Positions 1 through 8,904 are shown, numbered from the stretch's first letter. The stretch is 64,000 bases of DNA from Methanococcoides orientis (GCF_021184045.1 NZ_CP073710.1:1498685-1562684); one strand, 5' to 3'. Made by a program: numbers and translations. Notes: a model not told the origin generated them from the sequence alone.

Positions 1-16
1 TCGGGATCTCGCTCAT
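1..16 (-). CDS. Start of next minus-strand gene (partial)
   Basis: Reading leftwards on the minus strand, an ATG at 16 opens a frame that begins M-S-E-I-P and leaves the window at once. It lies 17 bases after the stop of the SPFH gene. In many genomes an NfeD-family membrane protein follows an SPFH gene, so that is a reasonable guess, but five codons cannot show it. Confidence 0.3.
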
Positions 17-33
17 ATTACATACCGCACTGA

Positions 34-984
34 TCAAGCAGTAGCATCCAGGATAATTCCCTGGTCAGAAGGAACTACCAATGTTTGAACTTCCTGTCCC
101 TCAAGCATCTGGATATACTTGTAGTTGATAAGTTTCGGATTCTTTGCAAGTTCCGCATTTATCAGACGCAAAGCCTCTGCCTCTCCGGTTGCCCTGACAA
201 TGGTCGCATTAGCAGCACCATTCGCCTCGATTATCTTCCTTTCAGCTTCAAGCTGTTCCTTCTGCTTCACAAAGACCATTCTCTGAGCTTCCTGATCTGC
301 CTGAAGTTTGGACTCGATAGCATCAGCCACCTTTTCCGGCAACCTGACGTTCCTTAGAAGAACCTCTTCAACGATTATACCATCCTCAAGAAGAGCAGCT
401 TCCATCTCCTCAACCATCTCGGTTGCGACCAGTTCTCTTTGTTCACCATACACTTCCATGGCAGTATTTCTGGAAACAACTTCCCTGATAACGGACTTTA
501 TCGTAGGCCTGATGATCTTTTCTGCATAGCCGGTACCAAGCTTTTTGTGGACCTCACTTGCATCCTCTGCAATAAGCCTGTACCTTACACTGATATCGAG
601 ACCAAGGGTCAGTCCTTCATTTGTAAGTGCATTGATCTGGTCATCACCTACAACTTCACCTTCTGAAGATCTTGCACTCATGGTGTAGACCTCGCTCCTT
701 ACGGAATACTTGGTGACACTTACCCACGGAGGTACAATATGCAGACCTTCACCAAGTTCGTCATCCTGGACACCACCGAACTGACTGAACTTCACACCAA
801 CTTCACCAGCACCAATAGACACGAATATCGATCCAAAAACTACAGAAAAGATGATCAATATCGTTAAAACAATAGCTGCCCCACGAAGAGCCACTACTGC
901 AATTGGAGGGATCTTAATTTCAGGCATAGGGGATTCCTTGCCCTCACTGGGACCTTTAATGTCCCATTCATCTTCCATTACCAT
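34..984 (-). CDS. SPFH/prohibitin-family membrane protein (HflC/stomatin-like)
   Basis: A 316-residue protein. After an acidic N-terminal tail there is one membrane segment at about residues 32-57 (AIVLTILIIFSVVFGSIFVS). An SPFH/band 7 domain follows at about 57-230, with the family pattern GEVGVKFSQFGG near its start and ending in LLRNVRLPEKVADAIESKL. A charged helix at about 230-290 (EAERKIIEANGAANATIVRA) is typical of prohibitins and HflK/C. Such proteins form oligomeric membrane scaffolds, often around the FtsH protease or NfeD partners. Start: ATG at 984 has a CAGGAG site about 9 bases upstream; ATG at 978 is the alternative. It is probably transcribed with the gene that begins at 16. 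The specific partner cannot be told from sequence. Confidence 0.85.
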   Translation of the reverse strand: MVMEDEWDIKGPSEGKESPMPEIKIPPIAVVALRGAAIVLTILIIFSVVFGSIFVSIGAGEVGVKFSQFGGVQDDELGEGLHIVPPWVSVTKYSVRSEVYTMSARSSEGEVVGDDQINALTNEGLTLGLDISVRYRLIAEDASEVHKKLGTGYAEKIIRPTIKSVIREVVSRNTAMEVYGEQRELVATEMVEEMEAALLEDGIIVEEVLLRNVRLPEKVADAIESKLQADQEAQRMVFVKQKEQLEAERKIIEANGAANATIVRATGEAEALRLINAELAKNPKLINYKYIQMLEGQEVQTLVVPSDQGIILDATA

Positions 985-1095
985 AATAATTTGCTCCTGA
1001 TTTGTATATAATGATCTAACTGAATTAAAGAATACATTCTTTTTACTAATAGTCTTTTCGTACCATTGCGAACAAATGCGATGGGAAACTTCAAA

Positions 1096-1971
1096 TTATC
1101 CAGGATGTTGATAACACGAAGTAACCTTATAAGTAGTAACCTCTGCAAAAGTTGAAAGTGCTTCCAACACATCTTCTTTTGCACCGCCATCCGAGCAGGC
1201 AAAAACGGTCTCACCCAACATTGCCTGTGAAGCCATACCGCCTGCTGCACCTACTGCCTCAATAGCATCAATTACACGATCACTTGCAAGCCCACATTTT
1301 AACGTGAACTGCTTTGAAAGCTCCATGAAATTTGCAACGTTAGGACGTGAAAGCAAAGAAAGCAACGCAGACCTGCCTGCAGAATTGATCTCCCTCATAA
1401 GTTCATCATCATTTAGCACCGAACCTGTGGAAAGTTCACCAAGCACCACACAATAAACCTCAAAGGAGGGAGAAGGTACACGGTCAAGAACACCATAAGG
1501 GGGGCAACCCGGAACTTTCCTGATCGGGACACCACCGAAATACTGACCTTCAACATCCCCCATGCCACTGCCGTTGCTGACCTCTGCGATATGAACAGCC
1601 TCCACAAGCTGATTGGAAGTCAGTCCCAGTGAGAAGACATCGTTGAGCGCATAAGCAGTACTGAGAGCACCCGCAGCGGATGCACCGAATCCGCAACCTA
1701 TTGGAATTGAAGAGGTGCATTCCACATGGACAGGAAGATCCACGAGTTGTTCTATCAACGATCGAGTTGTGTCTGCCTTAACAGAGACACCATCGAGAAA
1801 TATCTCAGTTTTTTCCTCGCCCGGAGTGACAATGACATCAATGCCACCATCAATGACAACACCACAACCAGTTGATCCTTTCCTGCGTGGATCAGGATCA
1901 TCATGTATCTCAAAAAAACCTGTTATATGACCAGGAGCAAAGGCTTTGCCAGCAGAACTTTCAATTGACAT
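1096..1971 (-). CDS. Pantoate kinase (archaeal GHMP kinase)
   Basis: A 291-residue GHMP-family kinase. The N-terminus (AFAPGHITGFFEIHDDPDP, residues 10-28) and the glycine-rich ATP loop PIGCGFGASAAGALSTAYAL (about 90-110) match archaeal pantoate kinase. This enzyme phosphorylates pantoate and, with archaeal phosphopantothenate synthetase, replaces bacterial PanC/PanK in coenzyme A synthesis. It overlaps the end of CoaBC by 11 bases, so the two CoA genes are translationally coupled. The phosphopantothenate synthetase gene is not in the window. The family call is secure; substrate is by homology and context. Confidence 0.88.
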   Translation of the reverse strand: MSIESSAGKAFAPGHITGFFEIHDDPDPRRKGSTGCGVVIDGGIDVIVTPGEEKTEIFLDGVSVKADTTRSLIEQLVDLPVHVECTSSIPIGCGFGASAAGALSTAYALNDVFSLGLTSNQLVEAVHIAEVSNGSGMGDVEGQYFGGVPIRKVPGCPPYGVLDRVPSPSFEVYCVVLGELSTGSVLNDDELMREINSAGRSALLSLLSRPNVANFMELSKQFTLKCGLASDRVIDAIEAVGAAGGMASQAMLGETVFACSDGGAKEDVLEALSTFAEVTTYKVTSCYQHPG

Positions 1972-3205
1972 CGGACTCTCTTTTCCTGAAAATAGCTTCT
2001 ACATTATCTGCAAGTGTTTCAGCGATCAGCCTCTTGTTTCCACTGACATGGGTGATCCCATCATCCATTGAGGATATTATGTGAACGTCATTCTCCACAG
2101 TCCCCATCCCAGTGATGCTTACCTCATTTGCAACCACCATGTCAAGTTCAGCGGCCTTCAGGGACTCCTTTGCACGTGTGATCAACTCATCCTCTGTTAT
2201 GCCGGCCTCTGCCTTGAATCCAACAATGGAAATATCAGGATGAGCATCACGCACCTCCCTTATCAGTTTACGTGTGCTCCTGAATATCAGATTCAGGTCA
2301 CCACCTGACTTGATCTTATTGTCCTGAGCATCAAGAGTGTAATCAGAGATCGCCGCTGCACTGATCAGCATATCATAGCCATGTTCAAGTTCCCTGAGAG
2401 TTGCATCGATCATCTCCCCTGCACTTTCGACCAGGATCTCGTTAACACCTTCCGAGTCAAGCCTGCCATTGTGGACCACTGTGACCTCTGCACCCCTGCG
2501 ATAGAATTCAAGAGCGATCTCCCTGCCAGTACGACCTGATGCACGATTGGTTATCACCCGGATAGGATCAATGGCCTCTGCAGTTGCACCACTTGTTATG
2601 AGCACTTTTTTCCCTGCAAGTGTACTGCTGCCAAGGGAACGTTCCACTGCAAGTGTGATCTCATAATTGGATGCGATCTTTGCAATTCCTTCATTGAGAT
2701 GCGGACCTACAAATGTTATGTCCCAATCCTGAAGCTTGTTTATATTTTCCATCACGGCCGGATGTTCATACATTGAATTGTGCATTGCAGGAACAACGAT
2801 CACAGGCGTACCTTCCCCCATGGCCGTTGTTGCGAACGTCGTAACAGGAGTATCATCTATACCACATGCCATCTTACCGATGGTATTGGCAGTTGCAGGT
2901 GCAACCAGGAGAAGATCTGCACATCCTTCCGAGCCGAAGAACTTCACATGCTCGACCTCACCGGTAATCTCAGTGATAACATCGTGGCCGGTGGCATAAT
3001 GCAATGCATAGGGATGAAGGATATGTTGTGCCTCTTTGCTCATTACAGCATAAACCTCTGCACCGTTGCGTATAAGTTCACGTGCAAGTTCAACAACACG
3101 TACCGCAGCTATACTGCCGGTAACAGCAATAACAATGACTTTTCCAGAAAGGGAAGCACCTTTTTGCCCCTTTATCCACATAGTAGGATGACGTGACATA
3201 TTCAT
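1961..3205 (-). CDS. coaBC: Bifunctional phosphopantothenoylcysteine decarboxylase / phosphopantothenate-cysteine ligase (CoaBC, Dfp)
   Basis: About 414 residues. The N-terminal flavoprotein (CoaC) half begins with GKVIVIAVTGSIAAVRVVEL and holds the active-site region VVPAMHNSMYEHPAV, with the catalytic His in PAMHNSM. The C-terminal CoaB ligase half begins at KKVLITSGATAEAIDPIRVI and contains NRASGRTGREIAL and the nucleotide-binding region VGFKAEAG. It makes 4'-phosphopantetheine from 4'-phosphopantothenate and cysteine using CTP. The reading frame is open upstream to 3256, but the first reasonable ATG is at 3205 (3199 is also possible); the extra residues do not belong to the family. It is upstream of pantoate kinase and overlaps it. 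Confidence 0.93.
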   Translation of the reverse strand: MNMSRHPTMWIKGQKGASLSGKVIVIAVTGSIAAVRVVELARELIRNGAEVYAVMSKEAQHILHPYALHYATGHDVITEITGEVEHVKFFGSEGCADLLLVAPATANTIGKMACGIDDTPVTTFATTAMGEGTPVIVVPAMHNSMYEHPAVMENINKLQDWDITFVGPHLNEGIAKIASNYEITLAVERSLGSSTLAGKKVLITSGATAEAIDPIRVITNRASGRTGREIALEFYRRGAEVTVVHNGRLDSEGVNEILVESAGEMIDATLRELEHGYDMLISAAAISDYTLDAQDNKIKSGGDLNLIFRSTRKLIREVRDAHPDISIVGFKAEAGITEDELITRAKESLKAAELDMVVANEVSITGMGTVENDVHIISSMDDGITHVSGNKRLIAETLADNVEAIFRKRESDVN

Positions 3206-3468
3206 CAAATCCACTTTGCGTTCTAATGATAAGTAGCTTACTGAAAGTTTTTTCAAAAAATGGCATTCTTTTTATTCCACGCTGTTTGAACGAATCGGTT
3301 AAAAAATACCCAAAACTTAAGGTCGGGTTTATCAGACTAAACAAAAAAGAGAAAGTCCCGATATTCCCTCCGCATAGCCTTTGGAACAATAATGCAAATA
3401 AAATATGTGATGTGGAAGTTCACATATCACGAAATGCAATAAACAATGAAAAAAACAGATGGAGAACG

Positions 3469-3678
3469 TTACTTTAGTACGTCTTCCTTTGTTGTTCTTT
3501 GTTTCCACTCACCACAATACAGATCTTTAGTCGTGATGGGAAAATATAGGTTACCAGTTCTAAAATGTTGTTCACTATCAGCACGGGGAGGATATCGCCG
3601 ACATTCCCCACGGCCCCCACCTAATTCATTTTCGACTCTCCAATAATAACATGTTGAACATTTTACCTGACTATCCAT
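3469..3678 (-). CDS. Small cysteine-rich protein, probably zinc-binding
   Basis: About 69 residues from ATG 3678, which has a GGGG purine run about 9 bases upstream; ATG 3705 in the same frame would add nine residues. It carries CSTCYYW, then GECRRYPPRA and DLYCGEW, so four cysteines are spaced as in small metal-binding knuckles. The pattern (C-x2-C-x-x-W ... G-x-C-R-R-x-P-P ... D-x-x-C-G-E-W) recurs in short uncharacterised bacterial, phage and archaeal proteins, from memory of the family look. No function is known. It stands alone between CoaBC and the divergent Vms1-like gene. Confidence 0.6.
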   Translation of the reverse strand: MDSQVKCSTCYYWRVENELGGGRGECRRYPPRADSEQHFRTGNLYFPITTKDLYCGEWKQRTTKEDVLK

Positions 3679-3736
3679 GTAATGTACCCCATCGAATATA
3701 TTCATTTTAAATATCTTTAACCTTTCCTTTCATTCA

Positions 3737-3916
3737 CTATAACACCGCGTAAAACGAGAGCTTATCCCATCGAACTAGGCAATTAGTTACAGTGGTCGCT
3801 TTAGCCCCTAAACTATCCAGCCACTCACAAACAGCCATATGTTCCTTTAAATCTGTAATAAATGTCAATGAAAATATAAACAGTTGCGCATATGCCAACA
3901 GAAGTATTAATAGCAT
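3737..3916 (-). CDS. Possible 59-residue membrane-anchored ORF
   Basis: An ATG at 3916 opens a 59-codon frame on the minus strand. It starts with a strongly hydrophobic stretch (MLLILLLAYAQLFIFSLTF) followed by a polar tail containing two cysteines (VCEWLDSLGAKATTVTNCL). There is no clear ribosome binding site, and the frame overlaps the presumed promoter region of the divergent Vms1-like gene, so it could be chance. I do not recognise the tail. Confidence 0.2.
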   Translation of the reverse strand: MLLILLLAYAQLFIFSLTFITDLKEHMAVCEWLDSLGAKATTVTNCLVRWDKLSFYAVL

Positions 3917-3940
3917 CCTGAAACACTTAACTTGAGATTA

Positions 3941-4954
3941 ATGGCTGGAACAAAGAAAGTCGCAGGAAACCTGAACACGTTTTTCAAAAAGTATTCAGGA
4001 AAGGAAAAGCTGGAGGAAGAGATTGACAAGCTCCAGTCACACATACTTGAGCTGGAGATCGACAGGAAGAGGTTTGAGAAGAACGAGACCAATGCAAAAC
4101 GTGCCCTTGCTGCAAAACAGGAAGCAGAGGAAAAACTCAAAGCTGCTAACGTAAAGATCGAAACACTCACACACCAGCTTGAAGAGAAGAAAGAGGAAGT
4201 TTCAGAAGAGATATCATTTGATCTTATCGAAGAGGTCACACCTTCACAAATGACATCCTACATTGACCAACTGGGATCAATAAGATCTGATCGCGATTCA
4301 CTCCTAACTGCATACATTAATGAAAAAGAGATGAATTTGAATGCAGGGTTCTCAAAGGATGCCGTGAGAGACCTGGACCAGAATAGCCAGTACCTTATAC
4401 AGAAGATCAAAAGCGACACAGGATATGCACTGTTCTATGACAGTATGCAGATGGTAAAGGAGGTTGTAGTTCCTCCACTTCCATTTGAAAGAAGTTCTGT
4501 AGAGATGTCCAATTCATTTGTGACCGGGCCGCTAAAAAACACACTTACAGAGGATATTAGCGTATGCATCCTCGCAGCCCACGCCGGAGAATCACTTATA
4601 GGAATATGTTCCGACAAGACCGGATTTGACGAAGATATGATCATCCGAAGCAGTGTCAAAGCCAAACATACAAAGGGTGGTTTTAGCCAGAGGCGCTTTG
4701 AAAGGCTCAGGGATGAAGATATTGACCATCATGTGGAAAAGGTCAGGGACTCACTGAAGAACATGCTTGAGCATGCTCCCATTGATATTGATATGATAAT
4801 AATATGCGGAGACACCGTACTGGCAAATTATATCCTTGAAGATATCGACACGGACATACCTATCATGGAAAGGAACATTGATGCAAAGATCGAAAAACAT
4901 GATACAGATAGTATAATAAGAAGTATCTTCAGTTGCCGCCGATACAAACTGTAA
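3941..4954 (+). CDS. Vms1/ANKZF1-type peptidyl-tRNA hydrolase (archaeal RF1-like)
   Basis: 337 residues from ATG 3941; a TTG at 3932 in frame is less likely. Residues about 10-100 are a long coiled coil (KLEEEIDKLQSHILELEIDR). The C-terminal two thirds is an eRF1-domain-2-like fold with the Vms1 signature KGGFSQRRFERLRDEDI at about residue 240, where GGxxQRR takes the place of the GGQ loop of release factors. In eukaryotes Vms1/ANKZF1 cleaves peptidyl-tRNA on stalled ribosome 60S subunits. The archaeal members are presumed to act in ribosome rescue, with the catalytic Gln and the two Arg present here. It is followed after 11 bases by an archaeal protein of unknown role. Confidence 0.8.
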   Translation: MAGTKKVAGNLNTFFKKYSGKEKLEEEIDKLQSHILELEIDRKRFEKNETNAKRALAAKQEAEEKLKAANVKIETLTHQLEEKKEEVSEEISFDLIEEVTPSQMTSYIDQLGSIRSDRDSLLTAYINEKEMNLNAGFSKDAVRDLDQNSQYLIQKIKSDTGYALFYDSMQMVKEVVVPPLPFERSSVEMSNSFVTGPLKNTLTEDISVCILAAHAGESLIGICSDKTGFDEDMIIRSSVKAKHTKGGFSQRRFERLRDEDIDHHVEKVRDSLKNMLEHAPIDIDMIIICGDTVLANYILEDIDTDIPIMERNIDAKIEKHDTDSIIRSIFSCRRYKL

Positions 4955-4965
4955 CAGGAGCTAAC

Positions 4966-5541
4966 ATGGTAGAACCGGAAGAGATTGAAGGCATAGCAGA
5001 CGCACTTGGGGCTGTCACACATGACGAAATTGTAGAACTCGCTCAGGAACTTGCATATAAAAGAGAAGAGAATATACCTGACGAGGAAGAGATCACAATA
5101 ATGCTGGAAAAGGCAGTCTCCAAACACCTGCTTGAAGCAATATCCATTGAGGAACTTAGTGAAGCTGATGCTAAGGACAGTGAAGATGTTAATTATTATA
5201 TTGTAGGTCCACATGCATTCCCGAATTATCCATTCGATCTGAGCGAGGTCATTGATGTCCTCAAACTGGGCAGGCGAGAGGTCGATCCGGATAAGATCAC
5301 AAAGAGATTTTCCGGAAGACTGAAAGCCAGAATTACAAAAATCAGACACAATATAGAGGACTTTGCTAATGGACATAACAATAGCATTGACATCCCAACC
5401 CTCGAAAACAGATACAGCGACCTGTTAAATCTCTACTATGACTATGATTCGTGGCTTGAGGGGGAGATCACAGAGATGGAGGATGAGATACTGGATATTA
5501 GCAAACAGATCGATGCCCTGGGAGCAGCACAAGATATTTGA
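4966..5541 (+). CDS. Conserved archaeal acidic protein of unknown function
   Basis: About 191 residues from ATG 4966, preceded by CAGGAG at 4955-4960; an in-frame TTG at 4933 lies inside the previous gene. The protein is acidic and mainly helical. An N-terminal helical part (EIEGIADALGAVTHDEIVEL) precedes a segment with aromatic residues (YYIVGPHAFPNYPFDLSEV) and a C-terminal helical hairpin likely to be coiled coil (residues about 145-185). I do not recognise a characterised family, though similar proteins occur in haloarchaea and methanogens near translation genes. It lies between the Vms1-like gene and rlmE, so a link to ribosome function is possible but unproven. Confidence 0.75.
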   Translation: MVEPEEIEGIADALGAVTHDEIVELAQELAYKREENIPDEEEITIMLEKAVSKHLLEAISIEELSEADAKDSEDVNYYIVGPHAFPNYPFDLSEVIDVLKLGRREVDPDKITKRFSGRLKARITKIRHNIEDFANGHNNSIDIPTLENRYSDLLNLYYDYDSWLEGEITEMEDEILDISKQIDALGAAQDI

Positions 5542-5572
5542 TGTTTGTATGCGATGAGAGGTGAAGATAGAT

Positions 5573-6361
5573 ATGGCAAGGCATAGAAAAGATACCTATT
5601 ACTGGCGTGCAAAAGAAGAAGGATATCGCTCGAGGGCAGCCTATAAGCTTTTCCAGATCAACGAGAAATTCAAGGTCATAAAGGAAGGGGACACAATTGT
5701 GGATCTTGGAGCTGCGCCTGGCGGATGGCTCGAGGTCGCAAAGAAGCTCTCAGAAGGAAAGGTCGTCGGAGTAGACCTTCGCCGCATCAAAGAAATAGAA
5801 GGCGTCGACACAATAAAAGGAGATATTACATCCGATGTGACCATCAGGAAGATCATCGACATGGTCGGAGAAGATGGAGCCGATGTTGTCATTTGTGATG
5901 CCGCACCAAACCTTTCAGGCAACTGGAGCCTTGACCATGCACGTTCCATAGACCTTACAACTTCCGCACTGGAATGCGCAAAGAAGATACTCAAGCCTCA
6001 GGGACATTTTATTGTGAAGGTTTTCCAGGGAGATATGTTCAAGGATTACATGGACGAGGTTAGAAAAAACTTCACATTTACCAAGGCATATTCACCACAT
6101 GCATCAAGAGATGAAAGCGCAGAGATCTACGTGATCGGTAAGAAGTTCCTTACTGCACCTTTGCATAAAAACGATGAGTTCGATGTCGTTATCAAGGAAA
6201 TGGGTGCCTCCGGAGATGGTATTGCCTATGTTGAGGATTTCGTGGTCTTTGTTAAAGAGGTCGATAAAGGGGACTCGGTGAAGATCCAGATCACAGATGT
6301 CAAACCGAACTTTGCCTTTGCAAAGGTCATTGAACGTTATATAGAGGAAGAAACAAAATAA
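5573..6361 (+). CDS. rlmE: RlmE/FtsJ-type 23S rRNA 2'-O-methyltransferase with TRAM domain
   Basis: 262 residues from ATG 5573; GAGGTGA just upstream serves as the ribosome site. The N-terminal domain (about 1-195) is FtsJ-type: RSRAAYKLFQI, DLGAAPGGWLEVA (SAM site), VICDAAPN, IVKVFQGD and SAEIYVI together give the K-D-K-E catalytic tetrad. A C-terminal TRAM RNA-binding domain (about 200-262, GDGIAYVEDFVVFV ... ITDVKPNFAFAKVI) is the archaeal form of the enzyme. It methylates the ribose of the conserved uridine in the A-loop of 23S rRNA. Confidence 0.93.
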   Translation: MARHRKDTYYWRAKEEGYRSRAAYKLFQINEKFKVIKEGDTIVDLGAAPGGWLEVAKKLSEGKVVGVDLRRIKEIEGVDTIKGDITSDVTIRKIIDMVGEDGADVVICDAAPNLSGNWSLDHARSIDLTTSALECAKKILKPQGHFIVKVFQGDMFKDYMDEVRKNFTFTKAYSPHASRDESAEIYVIGKKFLTAPLHKNDEFDVVIKEMGASGDGIAYVEDFVVFVKEVDKGDSVKIQITDVKPNFAFAKVIERYIEEETK

Positions 6362-6433
6362 AATGGTTCAACTCTTTGGATCAAATCGATCAATTAATTT
6401 AATTAGTAAATAAATAACAAAATGGTTGTCCCT

Positions 6434-6733
6434 TCAGCGATCCTGAAGGGTTTCCACTTCTTCTACAAGTCTATTGCCTGCAGCTACCTCATCTATGCTG
6501 TGCACAACTGCACCAAGATTTTCGATGGATTGCCTTATCACATTATAGTCGATCTGATCGCCTTCAATAGTGATCTTGATGTTCTCTGTTTTCTGATCAA
6601 CCTCATACAAACCGATGTTGACACCTGTAACACCATCAATTACACTCAAATTCTCTGCCAGTTCAATGGTAGAGGGATGGTGCGGTTTCAACACATCCAG
6701 AACCAATCTTCTTATTCCTGTCAATTTGTTCAT
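6434..6733 (-). CDS. DUF211 family protein
   Basis: About 99 residues beginning [20 protein letters not shown]; an upstream in-frame start at 6757 adds eight residues that do not look like family sequence. The pattern [11 protein letters not shown] ... [13 protein letters not shown] ... [15 protein letters not shown] ... [13 protein letters not shown] is that of the DUF211 archaeal proteins, small ferredoxin-like folds that form oligomers. No function is established. It converges on rlmE with a 72-base gap and is separated from the PHP gene by a divergent promoter region. Confidence 0.85.
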   Translation of the reverse strand: MNKLTGIRRLVLDVLKPHHPSTIELAENLSVIDGVTGVNIGLYEVDQKTENIKITIEGDQIDYNVIRQSIENLGAVVHSIDEVAAGNRLVEEVETLQDR

Positions 6734-6920
6734 CCTTCCCAAGATTTCCGATAGCAACGGAGATTATAGAAGTATAGATAGAATATTATGATAACCAAAT
6801 ATTAGATTTCGTCAGCAAACCTTATATAAATATTGATGTAAATACTGTTCGTACACAAACGATTTATATTGGAATGACATTTAGAGACCATTCATTTTAT
6901 ACATTTTTGCAGGTGAGCAA

Positions 6921-7559
6921 ATGATAGACCTACATACACATACCGTATTCAGTGACGGAGAACTTATCCCAAGCGAACTTGTCCGCAGGGCTGTAACCTT
7001 TGGATATCGAGGTATTGGAATAACGGATCACGTCGATTATACTAACATAGAACATGTACTCTCATGCGTGAAGAAAGCAAAATACATGGAAGAGGTCATG
7101 GATATCAGAGTGATCACCGGAGTTGAGCTCACACACGTCCACCCTGCAAAGATAGCACCCCTTGCAAGAATGGCAAAGGAACTTGGAGCTGAGATCGTGG
7201 TAGTTCACGGAGAATCACCGGTTGAGCCTGTTGCGCCTGGAACCAATGCCGCATCTGTGATATGTGAAGATGTCGACATCCTCGCACACCCAGGATTCCT
7301 CACCACCGAGGAAGCACAACTGGCAATTGACAACGATGTCTGCATTGAGATCACCGCAAGGAACGGTCACAACAGAACAAACGGTCACGTTGCAAGGATA
7401 TGTACCGAGGTCGGCGCCACCATGGTGGTAGATACCGACACACACAGTCCCGACAATCTCATCACAAAAGAGACAGCTCTGAAAGTTGCAATGGGAGCCG
7501 GACTCACAGAAAGTCAGGCAAAGCAGGTCCTTGAGAACTCTGTCCGATTCATCGAATGA
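6921..7559 (+). CDS. PHP-domain phosphoesterase
   Basis: A compact 212-residue PHP domain. Metal-binding signatures are visible in order: HTHTVFSDG (residues 4-12), GITDHVD, the acidic GVELTHVHP, VVHGES, LAHPGF and VDTDTHSPDN. These give the trinuclear metal site used by histidinol-phosphate phosphatase HisK and related phosphoesterases. It is shorter than bacterial HisK (about 270), so the substrate is uncertain. An AT-rich TATA-like stretch (ACCTTATATAAAT, about 6819-6831) lies about 90 bases upstream. It stands alone and ends at a terminator-like hairpin. Confidence 0.82.
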   Translation: MIDLHTHTVFSDGELIPSELVRRAVTFGYRGIGITDHVDYTNIEHVLSCVKKAKYMEEVMDIRVITGVELTHVHPAKIAPLARMAKELGAEIVVVHGESPVEPVAPGTNAASVICEDVDILAHPGFLTTEEAQLAIDNDVCIEITARNGHNRTNGHVARICTEVGATMVVDTDTHSPDNLITKETALKVAMGAGLTESQAKQVLENSVRFIE

Positions 7560-7603
7560 TGACGGTACTCTTTAATTTCCAGTCATAACAACAACATTCA
7601 CTC

Positions 7604-7622
7604 ATGCCGGGCATTCCGGCAT
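7604..7622. terminator. Hairpin between convergent genes
   Basis: A perfect 7-bp stem ATGCCGG/CCGGCAT with a 5-base loop (GCATT), followed after a few bases by TCTTTTTT. It sits between the PHP gene and the convergent pilin-like gene and could end transcription from the left. Confidence 0.5.
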
Positions 7623-7721
7623 ATGATCTTTTTTGATCTACATTTGATCCTTAAATTGAGCCTTTGCAAATATGCAAGTTCAAAAAGCATAGTATTCAAT
7701 ACTTTTTAAAAGTCTTTGAGA

Positions 7722-8315
7722 TCAGAAATGGCTTAGAGTCTGCTTTTTACCATCAAAAACAAGCTCGAAAGTAAACTCCCCGTTGATCGGACCCTCTATC
7801 ACCACGCCCTCACCAAGATCATCATACGAATAGGCGTATTCATCGAATATCCATTTGCCATTCTCGTCCAAAATTCCATTTCTGAAGACCACCGGTTCAC
7901 CGCTGATAAGAACACGTGTTTTAACCCCACTGGCATAACTGCAGAGAATGGTGTTATCTTCCACAGACCATGCCGTGTTCGTAAGGTTGCCATCAGCATC
8001 AGGGTCCGGATCAACTCCGAAAGCGACATAATTCACATGTTCCGGCATGGAAAGTTCCACAGTGCACATCGAACCATCCGTACCCTTTGAAGAGATCTCC
8101 CTGGCATAGCCATGCTGTATAGAGGAGATCTTCAGGGCAGCATCTTCCAGCTGCCTGTCAACATCAGCATCATCCATTACCGGAGAAATATTGTTCCATG
8201 AAACTGCTGCGAGCACGACCACAAGAGCAGTGATCGCAAGATAGACCACCATCTTCAACGGGATGGTATCCACACCACGCGTGTCTTCAAGAAAACGTTG
8301 AAGGTAGCCCACCAT
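7722..8315 (-). CDS. Membrane-anchored pilin-like protein of unknown function
   Basis: 197 residues from ATG 8315 (AGGTGAG immediately upstream; GTG 8318 also in frame). A short positively charged leader (YLQRFLEDTRGVDTIPLK) precedes one hydrophobic helix (MVVYLAITALVVVLAAVSW, about residues 22-41). The remaining 150 residues are predicted outside the cell, acidic and rich in beta segments. This is the layout of archaeal class III signal-peptide (type IV pilin-like) proteins, though the cleavage site is not obvious. It lies 43 bases after rdgB at the end of the Kae1-Bud32 operon. Confidence 0.65.
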   Translation of the reverse strand: MVGYLQRFLEDTRGVDTIPLKMVVYLAITALVVVLAAVSWNNISPVMDDADVDRQLEDAALKISSIQHGYAREISSKGTDGSMCTVELSMPEHVNYVAFGVDPDPDADGNLTNTAWSVEDNTILCSYASGVKTRVLISGEPVVFRNGILDENGKWIFDEYAYSYDDLGEGVVIEGPINGEFTFELVFDGKKQTLSHF

Positions 8316-8358
8316 CACTCACCTGAAAGAGAGAATAAAACAAATCGGCTGGACAGCA

Positions 8359-8904
8359 TCAATCCAGCCACTCGAAGAACTTGTCAAGCGCCCTGCGCCT
8401 GTGGGAAAATGTGTTCTTGATCTCGGTACCAAGCTCACCGAAGGTCTTGCCCTCATACTCGAATATCGGATCATATCCGAACCCGCCGGTACCGCGTTCC
8501 TCAAAGGCGATCTTACCTTCCACAGTACCTGTGAAAACGGAAGGTTCTCCCCCGGGTTCGCAATAGCCGATCACCGACTTGAATATGGCAGACCTGTCTT
8601 CCTCATCTTCCATGAGCTTCAGGACCTTCTGGTTTCCGAGATTATCCTCCACAAATGCGGAATAAGGACCCGGAAAACCGTTCAGTGCATTGATGAACAG
8701 ACCGGAATCATCCACCATAACGGGATGTTTTAGTTTTTCAGCAGCCCATTTTGCACCGTATGCAGCAATAGGCTCAAGATCATCTTCCTGAAGTTCGGGA
8801 TATCCATCCGCATTCTGCATCAGCTCAATGTCCTTTGCAGCCAGTATCTCCTTTGCTTCTCCGAACTTTCCCTTATTTCCAGTAACGAATACCATTTTAC
8901 GCAT
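8359..8904 (-). CDS. rdgB: XTP/dITP pyrophosphatase (RdgB/HAM1)
   Basis: 181 residues, full length for the family. The N-terminal nucleotide loop VFVTGNKGKFGEAKEIL, the acidic metal/substrate region VMVDDSGLFINALNGFPGPYS and the C-terminal GFGYDPIFE ... SHRRRALDKF are all present. It hydrolyses non-canonical purine triphosphates (XTP, dITP) to monophosphates and cleans the nucleotide pool. ATG 8904 overlaps the end of bud32 by 8 bases, so the two are coupled. This linkage to the Kae1/Bud32 genes is common in archaea. Confidence 0.94.
   Translation of the reverse strand: MRKMVFVTGNKGKFGEAKEILAAKDIELMQNADGYPELQEDDLEPIAAYGAKWAAEKLKHPVMVDDSGLFINALNGFPGPYSAFVEDNLGNQKVLKLMEDEEDRSAIFKSVIGYCEPGGEPSVFTGTVEGKIAFEERGTGGFGYDPIFEYEGKTFGELGTEIKNTFSHRRRALDKFFEWLD

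Noticed and set aside
3752-3820. tRNA-like look on the minus strand (D-arm-like segment and GTTCGAT)
   Set aside because: No acceptor stem closes, the anticodon stem does not pair and the T loop has the wrong size. The stretch also lies in an open reading frame.
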